The notes beneath the pieces are model-generated. The model was given only the letters and a program-made list of their open reading frames with translations. It had not been told where the DNA came from and ran no database searches. Positions 1-6,713 of a stretch of DNA of 18,339 bases are shown here, piece after piece. Position numbers and translations under genes: made by a program. Source of the stretch: Clostridiaceae bacterium UBA4839 (GTDB lineage Bacteria; Bacillota; Clostridia; Clostridiales; Caloramatoraceae); the NCBI GenBank assembly GCA_002400085.1, contig DHEX01000124.1:1-18339 (forward strand). The letters run 5' to 3'. Position 1 is the stretch's first letter, and every line of letters begins with the position of its first letter.

Positions 1-654
1 TATAAAGGACAAATACCCGTATATGAAGAAGGCCTTAATGAAAAATCAACAGGAGCTGATTTTGCACAAACTCCTGCGCTGCAGCCCGTTATTGTTGCGC
101 TTTCCCCTTGCTTTACACCAATTTCAAACCCTGACGCAGTATATCAGTCATCAACAACAAAAATTGATATTTCAGCTATACCTGACTTTACTATGCTTTC
201 TTCCGTTTCAGATGGGTTCCTGACAGTTTCATTCAATACAACAGTAGAAAAACTGCAAGTTCCATCCTCGTGGAGCAACTGGGGTTCGCCTTCAAATGCT
301 GAATCATCTACACCTGCTGTACTTTTTTCTCTTGCACTAAATACCTTAACGTTAAACATGTCACGTCCTGTCACTACCTTTGGATTTGAACTTAGTCCCG
401 ATATTTTAGGTACCTATAATTATACAGTTGATTTTTATCAAGACAGCAATCTTTACGGGACTATTACCCGGCAAGTATTTGTACCTAGTGGCAGCCGTTT
501 ATTTGCTGCAACAGCAGTTTGCTCCCCATTTAACAAAGTTATAATCAGTATTGCAGCGGGTCAGAATTCAGCCGGATTTGCTATTGCACAAATCAGATAT
601 GTCCCTGCGCCTGCACAGCTTACAAGAGGAATTGATATTCTGGGCCTAAGCTGA
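1..654 (+). CDS. C-terminal part of a probable surface/secreted beta-rich protein (5' end outside window)
   Basis: The reading frame is open from base 1 to a TGA at 652-654, so only the last 217 residues are present and the true start lies upstream. The first in-frame ATG (193) has no convincing ribosome binding site and sits inside the continuous frame, so it is unlikely to be the start. The sequence is rich in Ser, Thr, Asn and Pro with almost no charge, alternating short hydrophobic and polar stretches as in an extracellular beta-sandwich. The tail has a pattern of the form FGFEL...YNYTVDFY...GSRLFAA...PFNKVIIS...FAIAQIRYV, which resembles C-terminal beta-sandwich domains of secreted or exosporium-type proteins; this is an impression, not a family assignment. 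No LPXTG anchor or transmembrane tail is seen. Codons are richer in G/C than those after about 2320. A large hairpin follows at 706-754. Confidence 0.75.
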   Translation, partial: YKGQIPVYEEGLNEKSTGADFAQTPALQPVIVALSPCFTPISNPDAVYQSSTTKIDISAIPDFTMLSSVSDGFLTVSFNTTVEKLQVPSSWSNWGSPSNAESSTPAVLFSLALNTLTLNMSRPVTTFGFELSPDILGTYNYTVDFYQDSNLYGTITRQVFVPSGSRLFAATAVCSPFNKVIISIAAGQNSAGFAIAQIRYVPAPAQLTRGIDILGLS

Positions 655-705
655 TTAATCTTTTTTATGGGTGAAAAGCCTTTTAAACTGCCTCTTGCTT
701 CTTAA

Positions 706-754
706 AATAACAGCCATACGAGTTGCTTGTCAAGCAACCTATATGGCTGTTATT
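706..754. terminator. Long stepped hairpin after the surface-protein gene, possible terminator
   Basis: The outer arms AATAACAGCCATA (706-718) and TATGGCTGTTATT (742-754) are perfectly complementary over 13 bp. The inner arms GTTGCTT (722-728) and AAGCAAC (732-738) add 7 bp, separated from the outer stem by three bases on each side. The hairpin is 51 bp beyond the stop of the preceding gene. The following bases are only moderately T-rich, so it may be a terminator without a strong T tract, or a mobile hairpin element. Confidence 0.55.
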
Positions 755-847
755 GTTATCCTTTTGAATTGAGAACCTTTTCTTTAATGGCACTTTCAAT
801 AAACTGATTTAGGAAAACACGATTTGTTAATTAAAATTGTAAAAGTG

Positions 848-873
848 CCCCATCAAGAACTGTCCCTGGTGGG
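848..873 (-). repeat. GGGACAG-family repeat, copy 1 (minus orientation)
   Basis: Bases 855-866 read AAGAACTGTCCC, which is GGGACAGTTCTT on the minus strand. It sits in a small imperfect hairpin (CCCATCA at 849-855 with TGGTGGG at 867-873, one mismatch). The core matches copies near 10109, 10488, 10568, 16225, 16282 and 17409. It lies about 90 bp before the C11 peptidase start. Confidence 0.5.
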
Positions 874-962
874 TCTGTTTCAATTAACAATTCTGTATTG
901 CAAGTAATATGATATAGTATGTTATACATTTTTTAATACTCGAAGTGTCCTTGGGGGTTATT

Positions 963-2249
963 GTGAGCAGTAATAATATTAAAGGCTGGACCGTTCTTAT
1001 TTATGCCAATGGCAACAATGAACTGGAACCTGAAATTTGGAAGTCCAAGATAGACGCAGAAAAGTCAGGCTCCAGTGAAAATATCAATGTGGTGATGCAA
1101 ATAGGAAGAGTGCCAAGGCATATGGTTGAAATAATGAGACCCAAAGCGCCGCTTCCTGATGAAGGCGAAAATTGGACAGGAGTCAGGCGCTATTATATAT
1201 CCAATACAGGCTCTGAGTTAATCTCAGATCTGGGCAGGATTAACATGGCAGATCCCCGCATACTATACGACTTTATAAAATGGGGGTTTGAAAGCTACCC
1301 TTCAAAGCGCAGGATGCTGGTTGTGGGCGGGCATGGATTCTCATTTGTCGCTATCATGACCGATTTCAGTCAGGATGTGCCTTACATGATGGGTGTCCCC
1401 CAGATGTGCAGGACAATAAACGCAGCCCTGAAGGAAACCGGAGCAGCCTTAGACATACTTGTGCTGGATGCCTGTTATATGAATTCCATAGAAATAATTT
1501 ATGAACTGGGAAAGAAGAAGGAATGCCCTGTCAAATACCTGCTGACCTATATAAGAAATGGCCCTCTAAGCGGCCTGCCATGTGATAAGCTCGTGTCTGC
1601 CCTTAAGGAGGATTACAATATCAGTGATACAACCATGATATTAAAAGGTATTGTGGATAGCTTAGGTCTGGACCTGGTGGCTGTTGAAATAAATCATGGA
1701 AAATTGAAAAAAATAAAGGGTATTATAAGCAGGCTGGCATACTCATATTTAACATGCGAGGGATACAAAGATACAAGCCCCAGGGAAGTTATTGACACCG
1801 CAGATGCAAACTGTCCATGGTACAGCTGTGCCCTGGAATATAGAAGATGCATACAGGAAATAACCATATGCTATAAGCCCGCACCATATGACTACCATAA
1901 TTTAATCGATATAGCTGCCCGGGAATTCCGGTTTACCGGCAACAAAATGGATTACATCGCACTGATTTACCTGAATTTAAGCTTCTGCAGGAACAACTGC
2001 TGGACTTATCTTCTGACCAGCAAATCACTGGACAAAAATGTGAATTCCAGACTTACCAACCTGAATCTGCCCCTGGAGCCTATAGTAATGCACCCAAAAA
2101 TTGTTGAAAGGATTATATCTTTTATAAATACATCATTGCCAGCTGAAAATGTGGGGCAAATAATTAATCATCTGTTTTTATACAAAAACTGGACCCATAC
2201 CGAAATAATCAATAGGCTGTCCAATCAGCTCAAAAGCTTCCTGCCTTAA
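963..2249 (+). CDS. Clostripain-family (C11) cysteine peptidase, no signal peptide
   Basis: A 428-residue protein of the peptidase C11 (clostripain-like) family, which cleaves after basic residues in characterised members. It opens with the typical first strand WTVLIYANGNNELEP, and the catalytic dyad is recognisable: His124 in GGHG and Cys171 in LDACYMNS, with the usual spacing of roughly fifty residues. No signal peptide or transmembrane segment precedes the catalytic domain, so it is predicted to be cytoplasmic, unlike secreted clostripain. The last 200 residues are Cys- and Tyr-rich and are not assigned. I chose the GTG at 963 because GGGGG at 953-957 lies five bases upstream; an in-frame GTG at 945 has no such site. 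Codon use is more G/C-rich than in genes beyond 2320, suggesting separate ancestry. Neighbours are not functionally related. Substrate and role are unknown. Confidence 0.8.
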   Translation: MSSNNIKGWTVLIYANGNNELEPEIWKSKIDAEKSGSSENINVVMQIGRVPRHMVEIMRPKAPLPDEGENWTGVRRYYISNTGSELISDLGRINMADPRILYDFIKWGFESYPSKRRMLVVGGHGFSFVAIMTDFSQDVPYMMGVPQMCRTINAALKETGAALDILVLDACYMNSIEIIYELGKKKECPVKYLLTYIRNGPLSGLPCDKLVSALKEDYNISDTTMILKGIVDSLGLDLVAVEINHGKLKKIKGIISRLAYSYLTCEGYKDTSPREVIDTADANCPWYSCALEYRRCIQEITICYKPAPYDYHNLIDIAAREFRFTGNKMDYIALIYLNLSFCRNNCWTYLLTSKSLDKNVNSRLTNLNLPLEPIVMHPKIVERIISFINTSLPAENVGQIINHLFLYKNWTHTEIINRLSNQLKSFLP

Positions 2250-2275
2250 CGCAGACATACTGAACATACAAAAGA

Positions 2276-2301
2276 CCGGGGCAATCTTATGGCTGCCTCG
2301 G
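2276..2301 (+). terminator. Weak hairpin after the C11 peptidase gene
   Basis: CCGGGGCA (2276-2283) pairs with TGCCTCGG (2294-2301) with one G-U pair and a 10-base loop, 27 bp after the stop. The T-run appears only about 30 bp later, already inside the 3' end of the convergent gene, so terminator function is uncertain. Confidence 0.4.
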
Positions 2302-2324
2302 CCTCGATCAGCTGACCTGCCTCT

Positions 2325-3221
2325 TTATGCTTTTTTGAAGTAGTAGACTTTCCCATCCTCAATTGAAAAACTTATATTGGATTTTTCATAAAGGTAGGAT
2401 AAAAATGCTGAAACAGATGAAAAGTAGTTGTGGTACTCGTTTAAACTTTTAACTTTAAGCTCATTTATAATAATAAGGTTTTCAAGGAGATCCTCTTTGG
2501 TTAATGGCTGATCTAATAAATCTGAAATTTGATTTATATAGTCTTCAATATTTTGCAGATTCTTATTAACAAGGGCAACAATTTCATTTTTAGTATATAA
2601 AACGCTGGAGTGACTTACCATGAAAAAATCACCATCTATGTCTGCAATGGATTTTAATGTGTTTATACTGTCCTCAATATTTATAAGATAAGGAAATGAG
2701 TATTTTTCAATAATATTTTCGCTAAATATTGAATCTCCTAAATAGCATACCTTTTCTGGAGTTAAAATGCCAATTTGCTCAATGGAATGACCCTTTAGGG
2801 GGATTATTTCAAACTTCTCATCGTTTATTTTATTTAATCCATAATCTATTACGGAATCTACAGGTACAACTTTATTGTTTCTTACTATTTCTTTAATTGG
2901 GTTTGCAGAATACTGGGCATAGGAATGGAGAAGGGGATTATCCATAAAGAGTTTTTCAGATTGAGAGGTATAAATTAAAACTCCAGGGTAATTATTTTTA
3001 AAATATAAATTTCCACCGCAATGGTCAATATGGCTGTGAGTATTTATAATATACTTAGGATGAAGATCGTTTTGAATTAAAACTTCATCTATTTTTTTTG
3101 CCTGCGTAGAGTTAATTCCAGAATCCACTAACAGGCAATTTTTATTTTTAAAAACATATACCCCTATATTTGTTGGTGCATCTATATAATATGAGCTTCC
3201 CTTTATTTTATTTAACATCAT
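2325..3221 (-). CDS. Metallo-beta-lactamase-fold hydrolase
   Basis: A 298-residue cytoplasmic protein with the metallo-beta-lactamase fold. The metal-binding signature HSHIDH is at residues 62-67 (His62, His64, Asp66, His67). Further ligands are expected in GHSIEQIG (third His), LGDS (bridging Asp) and MVSHSS (last His). The N-terminal half matches the fold core: a lead-in strand, then LLVDSG at 30-35. The C-terminal 90 residues after the last metal motif are helical and probably form a substrate-lid or dimerisation region. This fold serves many reactions (glyoxalase II, lactamase, sulfur or lactone hydrolysis), so the substrate cannot be named. The gene is convergent with the C11 peptidase and divergent from cwlD, with 159 bp to the cwlD start. 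The start is preceded by a modest AAGGCG site. It is AT-rich like the genes that follow. Confidence 0.85.
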   Translation of the reverse strand: MMLNKIKGSSYYIDAPTNIGVYVFKNKNCLLVDSGINSTQAKKIDEVLIQNDLHPKYIINTHSHIDHCGGNLYFKNNYPGVLIYTSQSEKLFMDNPLLHSYAQYSANPIKEIVRNNKVVPVDSVIDYGLNKINDEKFEIIPLKGHSIEQIGILTPEKVCYLGDSIFSENIIEKYSFPYLINIEDSINTLKSIADIDGDFFMVSHSSVLYTKNEIVALVNKNLQNIEDYINQISDLLDQPLTKEDLLENLIIINELKVKSLNEYHNYFSSVSAFLSYLYEKSNISFSIEDGKVYYFKKA

Positions 3222-3311
3222 TTTCTATCACGCCTTACATATAATTTAATAATCAATTTAATAATAAGGAGTATTTTAAATTGATGCAAGGGAAATTTTG
3301 AATTGAATAGA

Positions 3312-3369
3312 CGAAATAAAATACATTAAAGATATTGCTGTTCATATAATAGTAATGAATTTTATTTCG
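3312..3369. promoter_or_regulatory. 17-bp inverted repeat in the cwlD leader
   Basis: Arms CGAAATAAAATACATTA (3312-3328) and TAATGAATTTTATTTCG (3353-3369) are complementary at 16 of 17 positions around a 24-base loop. The right arm ends at the first G of the cwlD ribosome binding site GGAGAG, twelve bases before the ATG. A TATAAT sequence (3345-3350) lies in the loop. It could be an operator pair around a promoter or, if transcription starts upstream, an RNA hairpin abutting the ribosome binding site. Confidence 0.55.
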
Positions 3370-3380
3370 GAGAGAAGTTT

Positions 3381-4088
3381 ATGAAAAAAAATATTTTAAA
3401 TTTTATAATTGGAGTTTTAATTGCAATACTAATATTTATGATTAACAAAAATTACATAAGCATATTCAATAGAAACTTTTTAATTCAGGATAAAAGAATT
3501 GTAATAATTGATGCAGGTCATGGGGGAATAGATGGAGGTGCAGTGTCTAAAAGCGGTACCAGTGAAAAGGATATTAACCTTTCAATTTCAAAAATGCTTA
3601 AGGGATATCTCGAAAGTAGCGGGTACACATGTATTATGATAAGAGAAACAGATGAAGGTTTATATGAAAAAGGGGAAGGCATAAGATATCAGAAAAATGA
3701 TGATTTAAAGAAAAGAAAAGATATGATAAAGGCAGAGGGTGAAGGCATATTTGTAAGTATTCACCTAAACAGTTTTCCTCAATCACAATATTATGGTGCA
3801 CAGGTCTTTTATCATCATAATAGTGAGGAAAGCAAAAAACTCGCAAAATGTGTGCAGGACTCTTTGATAAATTTAGTGGATAAAAGTAATATCAGGGAGG
3901 AAAAGTCTTCAGATTCCTATTACCTTTTAAGAGATAATAAAATTCCCTCAATAATAGTAGAATGTGGTTTTTTATCTAATCAAAGAGAAGCAGAGCTTTT
4001 AAAGGATGAAGAGTACCAAAATAAAATTGCTTTTGCAATTTTTGCAGGAATAGAAAGATATTATAATGGAAATGAGTTAATAGACTGA
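3381..4088 (+). CDS. cwlD: Germination-specific N-acetylmuramoyl-L-alanine amidase CwlD
   Basis: A 235-residue membrane-anchored Amidase_3 protein. In Bacillus, CwlD removes the peptide from N-acetylmuramic acid in the spore cortex so that muramic-delta-lactam can form, the mark later recognised by germination hydrolases. An uncleaved N-terminal hydrophobic segment (residues about 5-24) would anchor it facing the cortex. Zinc-binding and catalytic residues are visible: His47 in DAGHGG, Glu62 in TSEKD, His128 in SIHLNS and Glu194 in VECGFLSN. Length agrees with B. subtilis CwlD (about 237) and leaves no room for cell-wall-binding repeats, which separates it from vegetative amidases. It is the first gene of a plus-strand operon, 40 bp ahead of the MEMO-AMMECR1 gene. 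The leader carries a strong inverted repeat. A sporulation-sigma promoter is expected; I found no convincing consensus. Confidence 0.85.
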   Translation: MKKNILNFIIGVLIAILIFMINKNYISIFNRNFLIQDKRIVIIDAGHGGIDGGAVSKSGTSEKDINLSISKMLKGYLESSGYTCIMIRETDEGLYEKGEGIRYQKNDDLKKRKDMIKAEGEGIFVSIHLNSFPQSQYYGAQVFYHHNSEESKKLAKCVQDSLINLVDKSNIREEKSSDSYYLLRDNKIPSIIVECGFLSNQREAELLKDEEYQNKIAFAIFAGIERYYNGNELID

Positions 4089-4128
4089 TTTTTCATACAG
4101 TGGTAAAATGATAATAGAGGTGATTAAT

Positions 4129-5532
4129 ATGGGAAAACTGTTAAACTCCTATGCAATGCCTCATCCCCCTATTATTGTTCCATGGATAGGAAAAGGGGAG
4201 GAGGGAAAAGTTCAAAGTACTATTGACGCTTGTAAAAAGGTATCTTTGGAGATTAAGAGCAGCAAGCCAGATACTATTATATTTATAACTCCCCATGGCC
4301 CGCTTTTTAGAGATGCTATTGCAGTTTCCGACGAAAAAAGAATAGATGGCAGCTTTAAGGATTTTGGGGCACCGGGGATTAGATTCGCCAAGGAAATAAA
4401 TACTGAATTAACTAAAAGGGTGATAAATGAAGCCAATAAAAAAGGAATAACTACAGCTTCTATAAATAAAAAGACATCTGAACTTTATAATATTGAATTC
4501 ACTCTTGACCATGGGGCTATGGTTCCTATGTATTTTATAGATGAGAATTATAGGGATTATAAAATAATGCACATAACCTATGGGCTTTTAAGTAAATCAC
4601 AGCTTTATGAATTTGGAATGATAATTAAAAAATGTATAGAGGAAATGGACATAAATGCAGTAATCATTTCAAGCGGTGATATGTCCCATAAGCTTAGTGA
4701 TGATGGGCCATATTCCTATAGTCCTTACGGAGAAGTATACGACAGTAGTTTAGTAGAAGCTATAAGGAATAAGAACATTTTGGGGATTTTTAATTTGGAT
4801 GAAAATGTTGTTAAAAATGCAGGAGAATGTGGATTAAGATCTTTGTATATATTATTAGGCGCTTTAGATGGCGCAAATTACAATTCTGAAGTTCTTTCTT
4901 ATGAAGGACCTTTTGGTGTTGGATATGGCGTATTTAAGTTTGGGGTGGAAAGCGGAGAAGGTGAGAAACTGTTTAATAAAATAAAGGCAGGAGAACAAGA
5001 AAAACTTCAAAATAGAAGAAAAAACGAAGATGTTTATATAACCCTTGCAAGGGAAAGCCTTGAGACATATATAAGAAAAGGAAAATATATTAATATCCCT
5101 GATTATGCAACAGAGGAGATGTTAAAAGAAAAACATGGGGTTTTTGTATCCCTAAAAAAATTTGGAGAATTAAGAGGATGCATAGGAACTATAAACCCTT
5201 GTCGTGAAAATGTTGCAAAAGAGATTATTTTTAATGCTGTGGAAGCTGGAGTAAATGACCCAAGATTTTACGCTGTAAATGGAAGTGAGCTTGATGACTT
5301 AGAATACTCTGTAGATATTTTAATGCCTCCGGAAAAGGCAGAATTTGAAGATTTAGATCCTAAAGAGTATGGAGTTATTGTAAAATCTGGCTATAGGACA
5401 GGGCTTTTACTTCCTGATTTAGAAGGGGTTGATACTAAGGAGGAACAGGTAAAAATTGCTCTTAAAAAAGCCGGAATATCCAAGAATGAAAAATTCACTA
5501 TAGAAAGATTTAAAGTTATAAGGCACAGGTGA
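4129..5532 (+). CDS. Fused MEMO-AMMECR1 protein of the AmmeMemoRadiSam system (B plus A components)
   Basis: A 467-residue fusion. Residues 1 to about 285 are a MEMO-type domain, related in fold to class III extradiol dioxygenases (LigB-like): His12 in MPHPP, His56 in ITPHGP, the SSGDMSH segment and a late ECGLRSLY motif whose Cys corresponds to the Cys ligand region of human MEMO1. After a charged linker, residues about 303-467 form an AMMECR1 domain with its invariant LRGCIG motif at 348-353 (Cys351). These domains, with the radical SAM enzyme next door, make up the AmmeMemoRadiSam system, found across bacteria and archaea and without an established reaction. The ATG at 4129 is preferred over one at 4108 because GAGGTG (4117-4122) sits six bases before it and the protein then begins directly with the MEMO motif. 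Its stop is four bases from the next start, implying translational coupling. Confidence 0.9.
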   Translation: MGKLLNSYAMPHPPIIVPWIGKGEEGKVQSTIDACKKVSLEIKSSKPDTIIFITPHGPLFRDAIAVSDEKRIDGSFKDFGAPGIRFAKEINTELTKRVINEANKKGITTASINKKTSELYNIEFTLDHGAMVPMYFIDENYRDYKIMHITYGLLSKSQLYEFGMIIKKCIEEMDINAVIISSGDMSHKLSDDGPYSYSPYGEVYDSSLVEAIRNKNILGIFNLDENVVKNAGECGLRSLYILLGALDGANYNSEVLSYEGPFGVGYGVFKFGVESGEGEKLFNKIKAGEQEKLQNRRKNEDVYITLARESLETYIRKGKYINIPDYATEEMLKEKHGVFVSLKKFGELRGCIGTINPCRENVAKEIIFNAVEAGVNDPRFYAVNGSELDDLEYSVDILMPPEKAEFEDLDPKEYGVIVKSGYRTGLLLPDLEGVDTKEEQVKIALKKAGISKNEKFTIERFKVIRHR

Positions 5533-5536
5533 TATT

Positions 5537-6535
5537 ATGAAAAAAAAGGCTATGTATTATAAAAAAGATAAAAGCGGTGTTGAATGTAATTTATGCCCAC
5601 ACCAATGTAAATTGGATAATAACCACATGGGATTTTGTGGCACACGAAAAGCTGAGGATGGTGAGCTTTATTCTTTAAACTATGGTGAAGTTACTTCTAT
5701 TGCATTAGATCCTATTGAGAAAAAGCCTCTTTATCATTTTAAACCTGGAAGCAAAATTATTTCAGTTGGGAGCTTTGGATGTAATTTCAAATGTGGATTT
5801 TGTCAGAATGCGTCTATTTCTCAAAATGTGGCTGAAAGTCAATTTATACCTGCAGAAACTTTAGTTAAACTTGCCCTTGAATATAAAAGTGAAGGCAATA
5901 TTGGTATTGCCTTCACTTATAATGAACCAACTGTTTGGTTTGAATATATCTATGATACTATAAATATAATCAAGGAAAATGAAAAGTATAAGGATGTTGA
6001 TGTTATTCTTGTGTCAAACGGATATATCAATGATGATGCTTTTAAATTAATTCTTCCGGGTATTAGTGCAGTAAATATTGACCTTAAAGCTTTTAGTGCA
6101 GATTTTTATAGAAATATCTGTAAAGGTGAAATGGAGTATGTAAAAAATTCTATAATTGAAGCATCTAAGCATTGTCATGTAGAAATCACAAACCTTATAA
6201 TTGAAGGATATAATGATGATGAAGAGGAAATTGAAGCATTAAGCAAGTGGCTTTCTTCTATTAACAAGGACATTCCTCTTCATCTTTCGAGGTATTTTCC
6301 TGCATATAAATTTAAAGTTAAAAGCACATCTCCTGAAAAAATGCTCAGAGCTTATGACATAGCATCAAGCTATTTAAACTACGTATATATAGGGAATATG
6401 GGAGATGTAAAAAGCGACACATTATGCCCTGTCTGCAAAAATGTGATTATAAAACGCAGCGGGTATAATGTAGAAAGCAAATTAAAGGATGCAAAATGTC
6501 CTTACTGCGGTGCTGAAATAAACATTGTATTATAG
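5537..6535 (+). CDS. AmmeMemoRadiSam system radical SAM enzyme
   Basis: A 332-residue radical SAM protein related to pyruvate formate-lyase activases. The 4Fe-4S motif CNFKCGFC gives Cys82, Cys86 and Cys89 in CX3CX2C spacing, preceded by the family-typical YHFKPG and GSFG. The N-terminus carries an extra cysteine cluster (CNLCPHQC...GFCGTR), seen in this subfamily and in activase-like proteins. The C-terminus has two CXXC pairs (CPVC and CPYC) forming a probable zinc-ribbon or rubredoxin-like knuckle. The middle shows the glycine-rich and ribose-binding strands of a SAM barrel (FTYNEPT, VSNGYIN, AVNIDLKAF). The gene starts four bases after the MEMO-AMMECR1 stop, so the two products surely work together; substrate and product are unknown. 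A 31-codon ORF follows with its own ribosome binding site. Confidence 0.9.
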   Translation: MKKKAMYYKKDKSGVECNLCPHQCKLDNNHMGFCGTRKAEDGELYSLNYGEVTSIALDPIEKKPLYHFKPGSKIISVGSFGCNFKCGFCQNASISQNVAESQFIPAETLVKLALEYKSEGNIGIAFTYNEPTVWFEYIYDTINIIKENEKYKDVDVILVSNGYINDDAFKLILPGISAVNIDLKAFSADFYRNICKGEMEYVKNSIIEASKHCHVEITNLIIEGYNDDEEEIEALSKWLSSINKDIPLHLSRYFPAYKFKVKSTSPEKMLRAYDIASSYLNYVYIGNMGDVKSDTLCPVCKNVIIKRSGYNVESKLKDAKCPYCGAEINIVL

Positions 6536-6544
6536 AGGAGAATA

Positions 6545-6640
6545 ATGGCTGCTGTGAATTTTCTACAAAAGTTTCTTAAAAATAATTATTTTGTATTACC
6601 CGGGGAATATGTGTCAATGACAAAAGAAAGCAAAATATAA
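6545..6640 (+). CDS. Possible 31-residue small protein at the end of the AmmeMemoRadiSam operon
   Basis: An ATG at 6545 is preceded by AGGAG (6536-6540), and the frame runs 31 codons to TAA at 6638-6640. The peptide begins MAAVNFLQKFLKNNYF and ends MTKESKI: a short amphipathic helix-like N-terminus, then a Pro-Gly turn and a basic, polar tail. It has no Cys, signal peptide or transmembrane segment. It starts nine bases after the radical SAM stop, and its stop is the first base-pairs of the terminator hairpin, so it would be co-transcribed as the last gene. Short length means it could be chance, although the ribosome binding site and exact packing between the stop and the terminator favour translation. 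I do not recognise a family. Confidence 0.4.
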   Translation: MAAVNFLQKFLKNNYFVLPGEYVSMTKESKI

Positions 6641-6675
6641 TAAGCGACAAAGAATTTTATTATTTGTCGCTTATT
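6639..6675. terminator. Bidirectional terminator between convergent operons
   Basis: AATAAGCGACAAA (6639-6651) and TTTGTCGCTTATT (6663-6675) are perfectly complementary over 13 bp with an 11-base A/T-rich loop. It lies between the end of the plus-strand AmmeMemoRadiSam operon and the end of the minus-strand transporter gene, and A/T-rich sequence flanks both sides. Confidence 0.75.
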
Positions 6676-6713
6676 GATAATTATATAGGTTGTCTAATTT
6701 TAAAAAATATTTA

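Noticed and set aside
23..223. 66-codon plus-strand frame at the window start
   Set aside because: It overlaps the continuous frame-1 coding sequence of the surface protein, and its Leu/Gln-rich translation looks like an out-of-frame shadow.
3301..3350. Sporulation sigma-E or sigma-G promoter for cwlD
   Set aside because: GAATA, CATTAAA and CATATAAT words occur, but none has the right spacing together; not listed as a promoter.
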